Origin: Rhipidocladum racemiflorum
Taxonomy: Eukaryota > Streptophyta > Magnoliopsida > Poales > Poaceae
Direction: 5' to 3'
Assembly: GCA_036346355.1 (NCBI GenBank)
Contig: CM070591.1
Coordinates: 36,364,392-36,428,391 of the forward strand
Length of the DNA: 64,000 nt
The position numbers and the translations under genes are program-made. The notes under the pieces were generated by a model, which saw nothing but the letters and a program-made list of their open reading frames with translations, was not told the DNA's origin and did not search any database. This document shows positions 22,024-32,834 of this stretch, one piece after another. Each line of letters opens with the position of its first letter. The first letter of the stretch is position 1.

Positions 22024-22803
22024 ATGATGATGAAGAACAACTACGCCGAGCGTGAAGGAGGCTATGCCGCCGAGTTGTGGCGTATGCTTCAGTTTCTTGG
22101 AGGTTTTGAGAGGCCGCTCTACCGAGGGACTACACTTGTGCAAGCAGGACTGGTCACAGGATGGGACGTCCAGATCACGGTGTATGCCCGAGAGAAGACA
22201 AAGTTCAGCCGCCCTTTCCACTTCACTGCCAGGAGGTCTACCTTTGAGATGGAAATCCAAGAGGTGTCGCGCCGAGCAATGCAGCAGATCGCCCGCACTT
22301 ACTCCAGGGAGCTGGAAGGCACAGTGTTCCATCACAACCCCCGCCGAGACAGCAGAGTTCAACGGAGGCCGATAGAAGATGAGGATGCTACCGTCACTCA
22401 CTTAGCCAGATTCGTCGCCGCTCAGGAGGAGCTGATCGAAGACACAGTTCAGGAATTGAAGAAGGCTCGCGAACAGGTCGAGGAGGAGAAGAAGCACTTG
22501 CAGAATGCTCGTGAGTACGTCGCCTATGCTGCGGAAAGGATCGCAGAGTTAGAGACCGCACTGTATGGCCAGGGTCCCGATCCAGTGTTGGAGTTGGACG
22601 CCTGCACTCCGAAGAAGGACCGTAAGAGGCGCCACTGCACGCGCCACGCCCACAAAGAATGCGAGATCCAGAGCCAGAGGAAGACGCCGCGTCGTCAACC
22701 ACAGCTGCAGTTGTGGGGCATGGCGATTGTTTCGCGCCGATGCCGTCGCACCCGCCGTGAGGAGGCAGTGGAGGTTTTCTCGACGAGTGAGCGTAGGTTT
22801 TGA
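22024..22803 (+). CDS. Extra reading frame before gag, coiled-coil protein of unknown function
   Basis: A 259-codon open frame starts at the first of three ATG codons (MMMKNN) and lies between the primer site and gag. Residues 7-108 form a compact region with YAAELWRMLQFLGG, GWDVQITVY and FEMEIQEVSRRAMQQIARTY, and end in HHNPRR. Residues 133-181 are strongly charged and heptad-like (EELIEDTVQELKKAREQ, AAERIAELETAL), a likely coiled coil. The last 70 residues are Arg-rich. The tail appears frameshifted, because A and C keep the ending SETPSPSRVIE in a frame that B reaches only after a one-base shift near 22800. I recall that an extra frame before gag is known in some rice long-LTR gypsy elements; homology to those is untested. 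No function is assigned. Confidence 0.6.
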   Translation: MMMKNNYAEREGGYAAELWRMLQFLGGFERPLYRGTTLVQAGLVTGWDVQITVYAREKTKFSRPFHFTARRSTFEMEIQEVSRRAMQQIARTYSRELEGTVFHHNPRRDSRVQRRPIEDEDATVTHLARFVAAQEELIEDTVQELKKAREQVEEEKKHLQNAREYVAYAAERIAELETALYGQGPDPVLELDACTPKKDRKRRHCTRHAHKECEIQSQRKTPRRQPQLQLWGMAIVSRRCRRTRREEAVEVFSTSERRF

Positions 22804-23048
22804 GGTTGAGACTCCTTCGCCGAGTCGCGTTATAGAATAAGAGTCATCCTTAGAGTCGATTTGGATTTTCATTGTTTGCTGAGTGTGCAGTATTTGTTGC
22901 AAGGCCCTTAGGCATTGTAAGCAACCATACCAAGTTATTATTATTAATAAAGTTGGATTTTGAGTTACACTTTTCCCCCACATAGTTTCCCTACTACTTG
23001 TCTACCCTTGCTTCCCTCTCATCTCTGAAACCTTGGAGCAATCGACAG

Positions 23049-23984
23049 ATGGTGAACACCCGCGGAAACCTTGGAGGCAATGGAAGTGGTTCTCGCCCAG
23101 CTGGAAACCCTAATAATGGAGCACCTGCATCCCAACCAGCACCGCCAGTTGATATGCAGAATTTCAGAGCTTTTCTTGCTGCTCAGACTCAGTTGATGCA
23201 TGCCATGATGCAACAGATGCAGCACGTCACTGCTTAGGCCACCGCTAATTAAGTCAATCAGGGACAACGCCAGAATACAAGACTATTAGAGTTCATGAGG
23301 ACTCATCCACCCACTTTCTCCGGGAATGCTAACCCGTTGGAAGCCGATGACTGGTAAAGGTCAATTGAGAGGAAGCTACACATCGCTCAATGCATGTGAA
23401 ATGAGAAGGTACTCTACGCTTCTCATCAGTTGGAAGGAACAGCTGCCGAATGGTGGGAGAACTTCTGTGCTACACGGGAGAACCCTCAAGATATCACTTG
23501 GGAGGAGTTTACAGCTACGTTTCGTCAGTATCATGTGCCGAAAGGAATTATGGACCTCAAGAAGGAGGAATTCAGAGCACTGAAGCAAGGCAATCAGCCT
23601 GTGGCCGAATACCTGAACAAGTTCACACAGCTTGCACGCTACGCACCTGAAGACGTAGCGACAGATAAAGCCAGACAGTCTCGCTTCATGAAGGGATTTA
23701 ACTCAGGACTGCAGGTGGGACTGATCACCCACACCTTTCCAGATTTCCAGGAGCTTGTGAATAAGGCGCTTATTCTTGAAGACAAGCGCAAGGAACTGGA
23801 TGAGAACAGGAAGCGCAGGATGCAGCAGCAGGGATCGCGTCAGGGAACGCAGCAACGTTTGAGGGTTGCGCCAAACCAGTTTTTCAGATTCCAGCCACAG
23901 AATGCTACAAGGACACCGTCACCAGCACCAGGAGCCAACCGAGGGACAACACAGCCAGGAGCAGCACCCCAGACCGTGGTGAGA
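23049..23984 (+). pseudogene. gag: gag of element B, broken and lacking the zinc knuckle
   Basis: The ATG at 23049 opens MVNTRGNLGGNGSGSRP. Stops follow at 23235 (TAG, expected CAG), 23249 (TAA, expected CAA), 23356 (TAA) and 23397 (TGA). From 23430 the frame is open through AAEWWENFCATRENPQDITW, QYHVPKGIMDLKKEE, QLARYAPEDVATD and GFNSGLQVGLITHTFPDF, the core of the retrotransposon gag domain. It runs directly into the protease segment. The stretch that in A and C holds the CCHC knuckle (about 150 bases) is missing. A Gag without this RNA-binding motif would be unusual. Several of the stops are C to T changes at CAG or CAA. Confidence 0.85.
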
Positions 23985-24683
23985 GGCCGAGTCAACCATG
24001 TCACCGCCGATGCACCTCAGAATGCCACGGACGTCGTACTGGGTAAGTTACTTGTCAACTTAGTACCTGCAACAGTTTTGTTTGACTCTGGAGCTTTGCA
24101 TTCGTTTGTTTCTCAAGGCTTTGCTGCTAAAAATGATTTGGAGGTTGCAAGACTTAAATGCATACTTTTAGTTCAAACCCCTGGTTCCGAACTCCGAACT
24201 AAAGTAGGATGTTCTGGGGGTGAGAATATTAATAGATGGGATAGAGTTCCTAGCGAACCTTATTATGTTGGAGACCCAAACGTTAGATGTTATTTTGGGA
24301 ATAGATTGGTTATCCAAGAACAAGGCCGTATTGGATTGTGATCGAAGGATTATCTCAGTTGAAAGCCCGTGTGGAAGGAAAGTGGAATTCCATGCTACCG
24401 CCGTTAGAGATGGGCAGTTGATGGTTAACAGCGCCAAGGCAATCAGCATAGAAGATGTTTCAGTAGTGAATGAGTATCCGGATGTTTTTTCTGAAGATCT
24501 ACCTGGTATGCCGCCAGACAGGGACATAGAGTTTGTGATAGAGCTTGTACCTGGTACATCCTCGATAGCAAAGAGACCTTACCGGATGTCCACCGAGGAA
24601 TTAGTAGAGATGAAGAAGCAGCTTAAAGAGTTGATGGAGCAGGATTTATCAGACCGAGTTCGTCGTCGTGGGGAGCGCCAGTT
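23985..24683 (+). pseudogene. pol: Protease and start of RT of element B
   Basis: The frame continues from gag with VNHVTADAPQNATDVVLGKL. The aspartic protease motif LFDSGALHSFVS is intact at about 24078, unlike in A and C. A frame change near 24215 moves the reading to the next segment (VILGIDWLSKNKAVLDC, PDVFSEDLPGMPPDRDIEF). A one-base loss near 24645 breaks the frame before the RT core. The protease would process the Gag-Pol polyprotein. Confidence 0.8.
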
Positions 24684-26222
24684 TTGTTTGTCAAGAAGAA
24701 GGACGGGAGTTTCAGGATGTGCATTGACTATCGTGCACTCAATGAAGTCACCGTGAAGAACAAGTACCCGCTACCCAGGATCGATGATTTGTTTGATCAG
24801 TTGAGAGGAGCCGGAGTTTTCTCCAAGATTGATCTGAGATCGGGATACCACCAGCTGAAGATCCGATCGGAAGATATTCCGAAGACCGCATTCTCGTCAA
24901 GATATGGACATTACGAGTTTACAATTATGTCCTTTGGTCTGACGAATGCGCCAGCGTATTTCATGAATATGATGAATAAGGTGTTCATGGAGTATTTGGA
25001 CAAGTTTGTTATTGTGTTCATAGATGATATCTTAGTCTACTCCAAGACAGAGGATGAACATGCAGAGCACTTAAGGCGAGTTTTGGAAAAGCTAAGGGAA
25101 CAACAACTTTTCGCCAAGTTCAGCAAGTGTGACTTTTGGAAGGACAAGGTGGAGTTCCTTGGACATGTAATGACCGCAGAAGAAGTCGCCGTAGATTCAA
25201 GCGAGGTAGAAGCTATGTTACATTGGGAGCAGCTGAAGACCGTGACACAGATCCGGAGTTTCCTTGGAATGGCAGGTTACTACCGCCGTTTCATTGAAGG
25301 CTTTTCGATAATTGCGAAACCTCTTACGCAATTGCTGAAAAAGGAGAAGAAGATTGCATGGACGCCGGAGTGTGAGAAAGGTTTTCAAGAGCTGAAGGAA
25401 CGATTGACATCAACGCCGGTGTTAGTTCTACCGGATGTTAATCAAAGCTTTGATATTTATTGTGATGCATCGCGTCAAGGACTTGGATGTGTGCTGATGC
25501 AGAACGGAAAGGTCGTCGCTTACGCATCAAGGCAGTTGAGGCCACACGAGGAGAATTATCCGACACATGACCTAGAGCTAGCTGCCGTAGTGCATGCCTT
25601 GAAATTATGGCGTCACTATTTAATTGGAAACAGATGTGAAGTATACACGGACCATAAGAGTCTTAAGTACATCTTCACCCAATCAGACCTGAACATTAGG
25701 CAGAGGAGATGGTTAGAGTTGATCAAGGACTACAATGTTGGAATCCATTACCATCCCGGGAAGGCCAACATAGTTGCCGATGCCCTGAGTCGGAAAAGCC
25801 ATACTGTGAACATGTTGATAGCCACAAGTCAGGAGGAGCTATGTGAGGATTTCCAGAGAATGCGGATTGAAGTCGTACCAGAAGGATTCTTGGCAGCATT
25901 GGAAGTGAAGCCTACCCTAGAGGATCAGATCCGAGAAGGACCAGAGGATGATGACAAGATCCGCAAGATTAAGTCCAACATGGATGAAGGCAAGGTAGAG
26001 GACTTCAAGTTGGATGAGCAAGGCACGTTATGGATGAAGGGTCGCATTTGTGTGCCGAACAAGAAGGAACTGAAGCAGTTGATTTTAGAAGAAGACCATG
26101 ACTCAAAGTATTCCATCCATCCTGGAAGTGCCAAGATGTATCAGGATTTGAAAGAAAGTTTCTGGTGGCCGAGCATGAAGCGTGAAGTTGCCGAGCATGT
26201 TGCACTATGCGACATATGCTAG
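24684..26222 (+). CDS. pol: RT, RNase H and integrase zinc domain of element B (open segment)
   Basis: This is the longest intact coding stretch in the window, 512 codons. Reverse transcriptase comes first (VKKKDGSFRMCIDYRALN, residues 3-20; SFGLTNAP at 83-90; catalytic VFIDDILVYS at 111-120, with Asp114 and Asp115). RNase H follows, with CDAS (Asp261), ELA (Glu298), YTDHKSL (Asp323) and VADALSRK (Asp366). The integrase zinc region has the His pair in HDSKYSIHPG and the Cys pair near CDIC at the end. The stop at 26220 is TAG where CAG would keep the frame open into the integrase core. All RT and RNase H catalytic acids are present, but upstream and downstream breaks prevent a full Pol. Confidence 0.85.
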   Translation: MFVKKKDGSFRMCIDYRALNEVTVKNKYPLPRIDDLFDQLRGAGVFSKIDLRSGYHQLKIRSEDIPKTAFSSRYGHYEFTIMSFGLTNAPAYFMNMMNKVFMEYLDKFVIVFIDDILVYSKTEDEHAEHLRRVLEKLREQQLFAKFSKCDFWKDKVEFLGHVMTAEEVAVDSSEVEAMLHWEQLKTVTQIRSFLGMAGYYRRFIEGFSIIAKPLTQLLKKEKKIAWTPECEKGFQELKERLTSTPVLVLPDVNQSFDIYCDASRQGLGCVLMQNGKVVAYASRQLRPHEENYPTHDLELAAVVHALKLWRHYLIGNRCEVYTDHKSLKYIFTQSDLNIRQRRWLELIKDYNVGIHYHPGKANIVADALSRKSHTVNMLIATSQEELCEDFQRMRIEVVPEGFLAALEVKPTLEDQIREGPEDDDKIRKIKSNMDEGKVEDFKLDEQGTLWMKGRICVPNKKELKQLILEEDHDSKYSIHPGSAKMYQDLKESFWWPSMKREVAEHVALCDIC

Positions 26223-27343
26223 AGAGTCAAGGCAATGCATCAGAGACCAGCAGGATTGCTACAGCCGTTGAAGATACCTGAGTGGAAATGGGAGGAAATT
26301 GGAATGGACTTCATTACCGGTTTGCTAAAAACTCAAGGAGGATGTGACTCCATATGGGTCATAATAGACCGCTTGACTAAGGTCGCCCATTTTATTCCAG
26401 TGAAGACCACTTTTCGGGAGATAAGTTAGCTGAATTGTATATGACCAGGATCGTCTGTTTGCATGGAGTGCCGAAGAAGATTGTATCGTACAAAGGTACC
26501 TAGTTTACCTCGAGGTTCTGGAATAAACTGCATGAAGCCATGGGAACCCGTTTGAACTTCAGTATCGCTTATCATCCGCAGACGGATGGGCAAACCGAAA
26601 GAGTTAATCAGATTCTAGAGGACATGCTACGAGCTTGTGCATTGGCTTATGCTACCTCTTGGGATAAAAGTCTGCCGTACGCTGAGTTCAGCTACAACAA
26701 TAGTTACCAAGCCAGTTTGCAAATGTTGCCATTTGAAGCACTATATGGTCGACCTTGTCGAACACCGTTGAACTGGAATGAGACAGGTGAACGCCGTGTC
26801 TTTGGGCCAGATATTCTCCAAGAAGCCGAAGAACAGATTGCCATGATCAGGGAGAGATTGAAGATAGCCCAATCACGACAGAAGAGTTATGCTGATAACC
26901 GTCGCCGAGACTTGAGTTTTGAACCAGAAGATTTCGTGTATCTCAGAGTCACACCACTCAGAGGAGTTAAGAGATTCCATGCCAAAGGAAAACTCGCGCC
27001 GAGATATGTTGGACCATTCAAGGTTCTCAGCCGCAGAGGTGAAGTTGCTTACCAGCTAGAGTTACCGCAATCACTAGCAGGAGTACATGACGTGTTTCAC
27101 GTGTCCCAGTTGAAGAAGTGTCTCCGAGTACCTGAGGAGCAGACGCCGCTAGAGTCAATTGAGCTACAAGAAGATCTGACTTACGAGGAGCACCCCGTGA
27201 AGATTCTGGACACCATGGATCGAGAGACGAGAAACAAGTCAATCCGTTTCTGCAGAGTTCAATGGAGCAACCACGCGGAGAGTGAAGCAACTTGGGAGCG
27301 CGAAGAGGACTTGAAGAAAGAGTTTCCGAACCTATTTCTTTAG
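26223..27343 (+). pseudogene. pol: Integrase core, C-terminal region and chromodomain of element B
   Basis: The first catalytic Asp is in WEEIGMDFITGL (about 26295). A one-base loss near 26413 shifts the frame. The second catalytic Asp is read as Tyr in IVSYKGT (about 26488) and is followed by a TAG. From 26540 the frame is open to 27343. It carries YHPQTDGQTERVNQILEDML with the third acidic residue, FVYLRVTPLRGVKRFH, GPFKVLSRRGEVAYQLELP and VHDVFHVSQLKKCL. It ends in the chromodomain (VKILDTMDRETRNKSIRF, VQWSNHAESEATWEREEDL). Loss of the second Asp would abolish integration chemistry. The chromodomain would target histone-marked chromatin. Confidence 0.85.
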
Positions 27344-27373
27344 AAAGCCCTGAATCTCGGGGACGAGATTCTG

Positions 27374-27387
27374 TTAAGGGGGGAGGT
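27374..27387 (+). other. Polypurine tract of element B
   Basis: TTAAGGGGGGAGGT directly precedes the 3' LTR start TGTAACACCTC. Confidence 0.8.
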
Positions 27388-27745
27388 TGTAACACCTCAA
27401 AATTTTGCTTTTCTTAAATTCATGTGTGATTTGGCACTTTGGTGAATTTTTGGAATTTTCTGGAATTTATTTGGATTTATTTGGAATTTATTTGAATTTA
27501 TTCCATTTTGAATTAATTAAAGAATTTAACTTTGCAAATAAAATTTTGTTGGAAATATTTTATTTAAGTCCAAAATGTTCCAAAATATTTTCCAGAATTT
27601 TTTTGGAATTTTTCTGAGTCTTTTGCTATTTTTAATGAATTAAATGAATTTATGATAATTTAATTGGATTATTTAATCGAGTGGGTTTTACTGTTCCTCC
27701 GACAGAGCCCGAGTCAGACTCGAGTCCGAGTACGACCCGGACCCA
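27388..27745 (+). repeat. 3' LTR of element B, first part
   Basis: The first 358 bases of the 3' LTR run up to GACCCGGACCCA, where element C is inserted. The LTR continues at 39763 with ACCGCGCCACGCGACTCG, which matches 18663 onward in the 5' LTR. Confidence 0.95.
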
Positions 27746-30700
27746 TGTAACACCCCAAAATTTTGCTTTTCTTAAATTCATGTGTGATTTGGCACTTTGG
27801 TGAATTTTTGGAATTTTCTGGAATTTATTTGGATTTATTTGGAATTTATTTGAATTTATTCCATTTTGAAATAATTAAAGAATTTAAATTTGCAAATAAA
27901 TTTTTGTTGGAAATATTTTATTTGAGTCCAAAATGATCCAAAATATTTTCCGTAATTTTTCCGAATTTTTCTCGAGTCATTTGCTATTTTTAATGGATTA
28001 AATGAATTCGGGAATTATTTTAAATATTAAATCGCTGGAAAATCCAACTCGGGTCAAATCTTGTTCATCCGATCGAAGTCGGACTCGAGTCCGACCGAGC
28101 CGATTGACTCGGCCGAACCCACTCCTAACCCTAACCAATCCCAACCGTTGGATCAAGATCCAACTACCGAGATCCGCCGACTTCGACCCGAGCCGTGTCC
28201 GACCGGACCGGTCGCGCTTCGCGGCGATCGTGGCCGTTGATCGTGCCACGTGTACGGCTCTCCGTCGTCGTCTCCGCCGAGTCCGAGCCGGACTCCGCCG
28301 CCGTGTTCGGCCGCCAGTGGAGAGCTAGGTCTCCGTTTTCAGACGGACGCCGAGGCTATTTAATGCCCGGGGCATACCCGAGATCGCCATCCCACGCGGT
28401 TCGAAACCTAGCTCGCGCCGCTAGGATCCCCACCGTCTCGCCGTTATTGCTCGCCGGAGTTGGAAGTCTGTTCCGCCGCGATTAAACGCCGATATTGCTG
28501 CCGTCCGTCGTCCTCCGCCGTCATCAAGCCCAGATCCGGATTCCCCAAGACGAGACGCGTTCGGGAGTACCCCTCACTTCGCCGGAGCGCGCCAGAAACG
28601 CCGACGGCAAGGTCGTCGTCCCCGTCTCCGGTCAAGCCAGCGCCGCCGCGTGCCATCGCCGTCCCCGAGCTCCGTGCACCGTTGGATCCAGATCGGACGG
28701 CAACGGTGAGATCACGTGTTTCCCAAACCCTAGAAACCCGATTAGATCTGGACCGTTGGATCAAGATCCAACGGTTCACAATCGCCACGTGCCGTAGCAG
28801 TACGATTATAGGATTAGATCTGGACCGTCCGATCTAGATCGAACGGCCCACGAGCATCGAGTAGTTTAACGTGTTAACCCTGGATCTAATCCGCGCCGTT
28901 GATTTTCAAACCAACGGTCGCGATTGCGCCACGTGTCGGGAAGTTGGACCGACGCGGTCAGCGCCGTCCACGCGCGCGTGCGTGTGACGCTGACACGCGG
29001 GGCCCGCGTGTCAGAGGGCCCGCATGTCAGTGGCTGACCCCGCCAAGCGCTGACGTCACCCATGACGTCACAGTGGGTCCCACTCGCCGACCGTGGTGAG
29101 CCCGTGACGTCAGCGATGACGTCACCCGAGTGGTCCCACATGTCAGTCTCACGTGGAGTCGTGGACCGAGTCCACGGTGGACCCGAGCCGAGCGTGGACC
29201 GAGTCCATGGACCGGCTGACGTCAGCAGGCCAATCAGAGGCTGCCACGTGTCATTGCTGACGCAATAATTAATTTCCGAAAAAGAAAATGATTTATTAAT
29301 TCGAATAATGATTTCAAATTTAGATTCAAACTTCAAACGCTTATAACTTTTGCGTTTCAACTCCGATTTGAGCGATTCAAATTTCTAAATTTGTATAAAA
29401 TTAAGATCTACCTAAATATGAATTTTATTTAATTTTTGGACTAAAGTTTTTCTCTGTAAAATTATTTAATTGATTATTTAAACTTTAAATAATCATAACT
29501 TTTGCGTTTTAACTCCAAATTTGACGATTCTAGTTTCTAAAAATCCAGAAAATTATGTTCTCTCTGTTTATGGATTTTATTTGGAGTTTTGGGATCTTTT
29601 TGCATAGTGTTTATTTGTGTATTTGCTATTTGCACGCTTACGAGTAGACGTTGAAGTCTGGGAAGGATTCGAAGGAGAAGTGTTGACTCAGGATCCAACT
29701 CAAGACCAAGGACAAGTACTTTTGAAGGCAAGTTGTGCTTTGACCATATTGATCCTATTTCAAATCTATTTTGATTTAAACTATTGCATGCTAGTTCAAT
29801 TAGAAAGATACTTTGTTTAAACATGGGGTTAGATAAATACCAATTTGCTATATGACACCTTGATTACTTAAGTATGTGCCATGATCCCTTGTCACCCTAG
29901 TTGTGGATTACTAGTTGGACATTATTAAATCGCCAACATGGGTTTAGATCGTTGTAGTATCTTGCTTAGACACCTTACGTGCTCATGACATGATTTTGGA
30001 CAATCAAATGCTAATATGGACTTAATAATATCTGAACCTGTTTTGGAAAAGTATCATGTGATGTTGATGGCACGTGGTGCATGGTAATCAAGCGGGGTTT
30101 GATAAACGATTTCGGCCGGGCATGTGGCAAGAGTAATCAGGTGGGCAGTTGTGGCATTGGGAGTGTTGATTTGGTTTTGGGTAGTCTTGCCCTGGTCACT
30201 CTAAGGACTTAACCTTGCAAGCCTTTGAACTGGGTCATACTTGCAACCACATGGCTGGAATGGGACGGCCCTAGTTGACTAAGTCGCTAAGGACTCACTT
30301 GTGGAGCCTCAGGTGTCGATTACACCTTTTGTGTGATTGTGCGGGGAGCGTATCGTGGCGTGGCCGATACCCATCTAACGGTGTGTTGGTCCCATACTTC
30401 GCCTTGGCTAAGGGAAGGGATGGTGTAGAGCACGAACCGGAGAGGACCACCTGTGTTGTTTGAGGCTTCCGAAAGGCTTTGTTACGGGAACTCGCCTTTG
30501 TGGTGTTTGACTGTATCTTGTGGGTAAAGTGCATAACCTCTGCAGAGTGTAGAATCTATTTGAATAGCCGAGTCCACTGATCGGACAATGCTCTGAATTA
30601 CTGATCAAGGGTTAGATTTTCTGAAAATAACTTGGATTTGAAAAGTTGGGTTGGTTTAACAAAGAGGATGATGGAAATATGGTTTAGGATGGGAAAAATG

Positions 30701-31246
30701 TTTGTTAAACTTCTTGAAAAGTTATTTATGCTTTACTTATTCCTACTGCTTTCGAATCTACTTATATTACTTTTCAAATGTCAAGCATCGCAAATACACC
30801 TGAGCTATTCCTTTGTACCAAGCCATGCATATAGTATATTAGCTTGCATTACGTGCATGACTTCTTGAGTACCAAGTACTCACCCTTGCCTCAACACAAT
30901 ACCAGTTAAAGAGGAGACTACGCGATTTGAGGAGGAATTCCAAGAGGACCCGTCTACTTAGGGATGCGAGCCCGATCGGTTGCCTGTGGTATCTTGGATG
31001 GCGCCACAGTTTATTTGATTTTCATTCTTTGTTATCTCTCTTTTAATAAGTTTCGCCTTGCAAGGCATATATTTGTAACTTGGCCATAAGGTCAAGTAAC
31101 CAGTTTGGTTATTTAAATAAAGTACTTTGATAATATCGAATGGTATGATTGTGATATTTACCGATGTTAAGACTGTGTGCACTAGCGCGTTCCTGGACTA
31201 GTGCTGAATACGAGAGGGTCGGATTTGCAAATTCGGGGTCCCGACA
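27746..31246 (+). repeat. 5' LTR of element C
   Basis: It runs from TGTAACACCCC to GGGGTCCCGACA. A TATTTAA box lies at 28357-28363 and a GGTGAG donor-like site at 28706. The conserved short frame near 29640-29780 is broken by small indels but intact in the 3' LTR. Confidence 0.95.
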
Positions 31247-31250
31247 GAGG

Positions 31251-31263
31251 TGGTATCAGAGCC
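31251..31263 (+). other. Primer binding site of element C (initiator tRNA-Met type)
   Basis: TGGTATCAGAGCC begins four bases after the 5' LTR end. Confidence 0.9.
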
Positions 31264-31464
31264 ATACTTGACTGTAGGCTCAACCCTAAGTTAGAATGGT
31301 CGTAGTGAGGATAAAACCTATTTTCTAAAGCTAAAAATTTGTGAAGATAAGAAATGACATCTTGACTTATCCCCTTTTCTTGTCTCTTGCTGAAATTTTC
31401 CCTTACCTGGTCACAATTTAAAAAAAAAAATTCTGAGTTCTTACGTAAAGCACTCTTGTGACAG

Positions 31465-31560
31465 ATGGAGGTTTTCTCGATAAGTGAGCATAGGTTCTAT
31501 AGTGAGACTCCTTCGCCGAGCCGCGTCATAAAAATAAAGAGTCACCCTTTTGGGCGTTAG
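31465..31560 (+). pseudogene. Pre-gag frame of element C reduced to ATG plus tail
   Basis: The frame reads MEVFSISEHRFYSETPSPS and then runs a few codons past the usual end to TAG at 31558. GACAGATG matches the start of the B frame at 22020 and GGAGGTTTTCTCG matches its end near 22770. Relative to B, about 740 bases are absent between a short TG match on each side. This is either a deletion in C and A or an acquisition in B. Confidence 0.55.
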
Positions 31561-31765
31561 ACTCCAGAGTTAGTTCGATTTGGATTTGCTTTGTTTGCTG
31601 AGTGTGCAGTATGTGTTGCAAGGCCCTTAGGCATTGTAAGCAGCCATACCAAGTTATTAATAATAAAGATGGACCTTAAAGTTACCCCTTTTCGCCCGCA
31701 TAAGTTCCATATTACTTGTCTATTCTTGTTTCCCTCTCATCTCTAAACCTAGAGCAAATCGACAG

Positions 31766-32834
31766 ATGGTGAACACCCGTGGAAACTTTGGAAGCAATGG
31801 GAGCGGTTCTCGCCCAGCAGAAAACCCCAATGATGGAGCACCAGCACCGCCACTGGATGTGCAGAATTTTGGAGCATTTCTTGCTGCTCAGACTCAGTTG
31901 ATGCATGCTATGATGCAACAAATGCAGCACGTCACTGCTCAGGCCACTGCTAATCAAGTTAATCAGGGACCACGCCAGAATACAAGGCTGTCAGAGTTCA
32001 TGAGGACTCACCCACCCACTTTTTCTGGGAATGCCAATCCGTTGGAGGCCGACGATTGGTTAAGATCAATCGAGAGGAAGCTACACATAGCTCAATGCAT
32101 AGGGAATGAGAAGGTACTTTACGCTTCTCATCAGTTGGAAGGAAACATTGCCAGAATGGTGGGAGAACTTCTGTGCCACGCAGGAGAACCCTCAAGATAT
32201 CACTTGGGAAGAGTTCACAGCTGCATTCCGACAGTATCACGTGCCTGAAGGAATTATGGACCTTAAGAAGGAGGAGTTCAGAGCACTAAAGCAAGGTAAT
32301 CAGCCAGTGGCCGACTACCTAAACAAGTTCACACAGCTAGCACGCTACGCACCTGAGGATGTAGCGACAGATAAATCTAGACAGTCTCGTTTCATGAAGG
32401 GACTTAACTCAGGATTGCAAGTTGGGTTGATCACCCACACCTTTCCAGATTTCCAAGAGTTGGTGAATAAGGCGCTTATTCTTGAGGACAAGCGCAAGGA
32501 ACTGGATGAGAACAGGAAGCGCAGGATGCAACAGCAAGGATCACGCCAGGGAACGCATAGCAGCGCTTGAGAGTTGCACCAAATCAATTCTTGATTCCAA
32601 CCACGAGAATGCAACAAGGACACCATCCTCGGCACCAAGACACGCCAATCGAACTACTGACCCACCGCTAGAAACGCTACCCCGTGCAATAGGAAGCAGT
32701 GAGACGCCGCTACAAGCGCAACGAGCCAGACACTTTGCCAACAGCTTGTCCAAAGAAGACAGCGAGCGACCCGATTCGCTTCAACCTAGGAACCACCCAG
32801 CTAGGACGCCAAAGACCAGGAGCCACACCCCAGA
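31766..32834 (+). pseudogene. gag: gag of element C, broken
   Basis: The ATG at 31766 opens MVNTRGNFGSNGSGSRP, and the frame is open through FMRTHPPTFSG and DDWLRSIERKLHIAQC. A frame change occurs at about 32145, where AACATTGCCAG stands for AACAGCTGCCG. The other frame then carries WWENFCATQENPQDITW to GLITHTFPDFQELVNKA and a stop at 32568. The zinc knuckle near 32704-32750 has lost its first two Cys codons; both changes fall on CTG motifs (TGC read as CGC). Confidence 0.85.

Noticed and set aside
31413..31431. A10 run near 31425 as a poly(A) tail of a retroposed RNA
   Set aside because: It lies in the element C leader where A has AAAAATTCC at the same place; a short homopolymer expansion.
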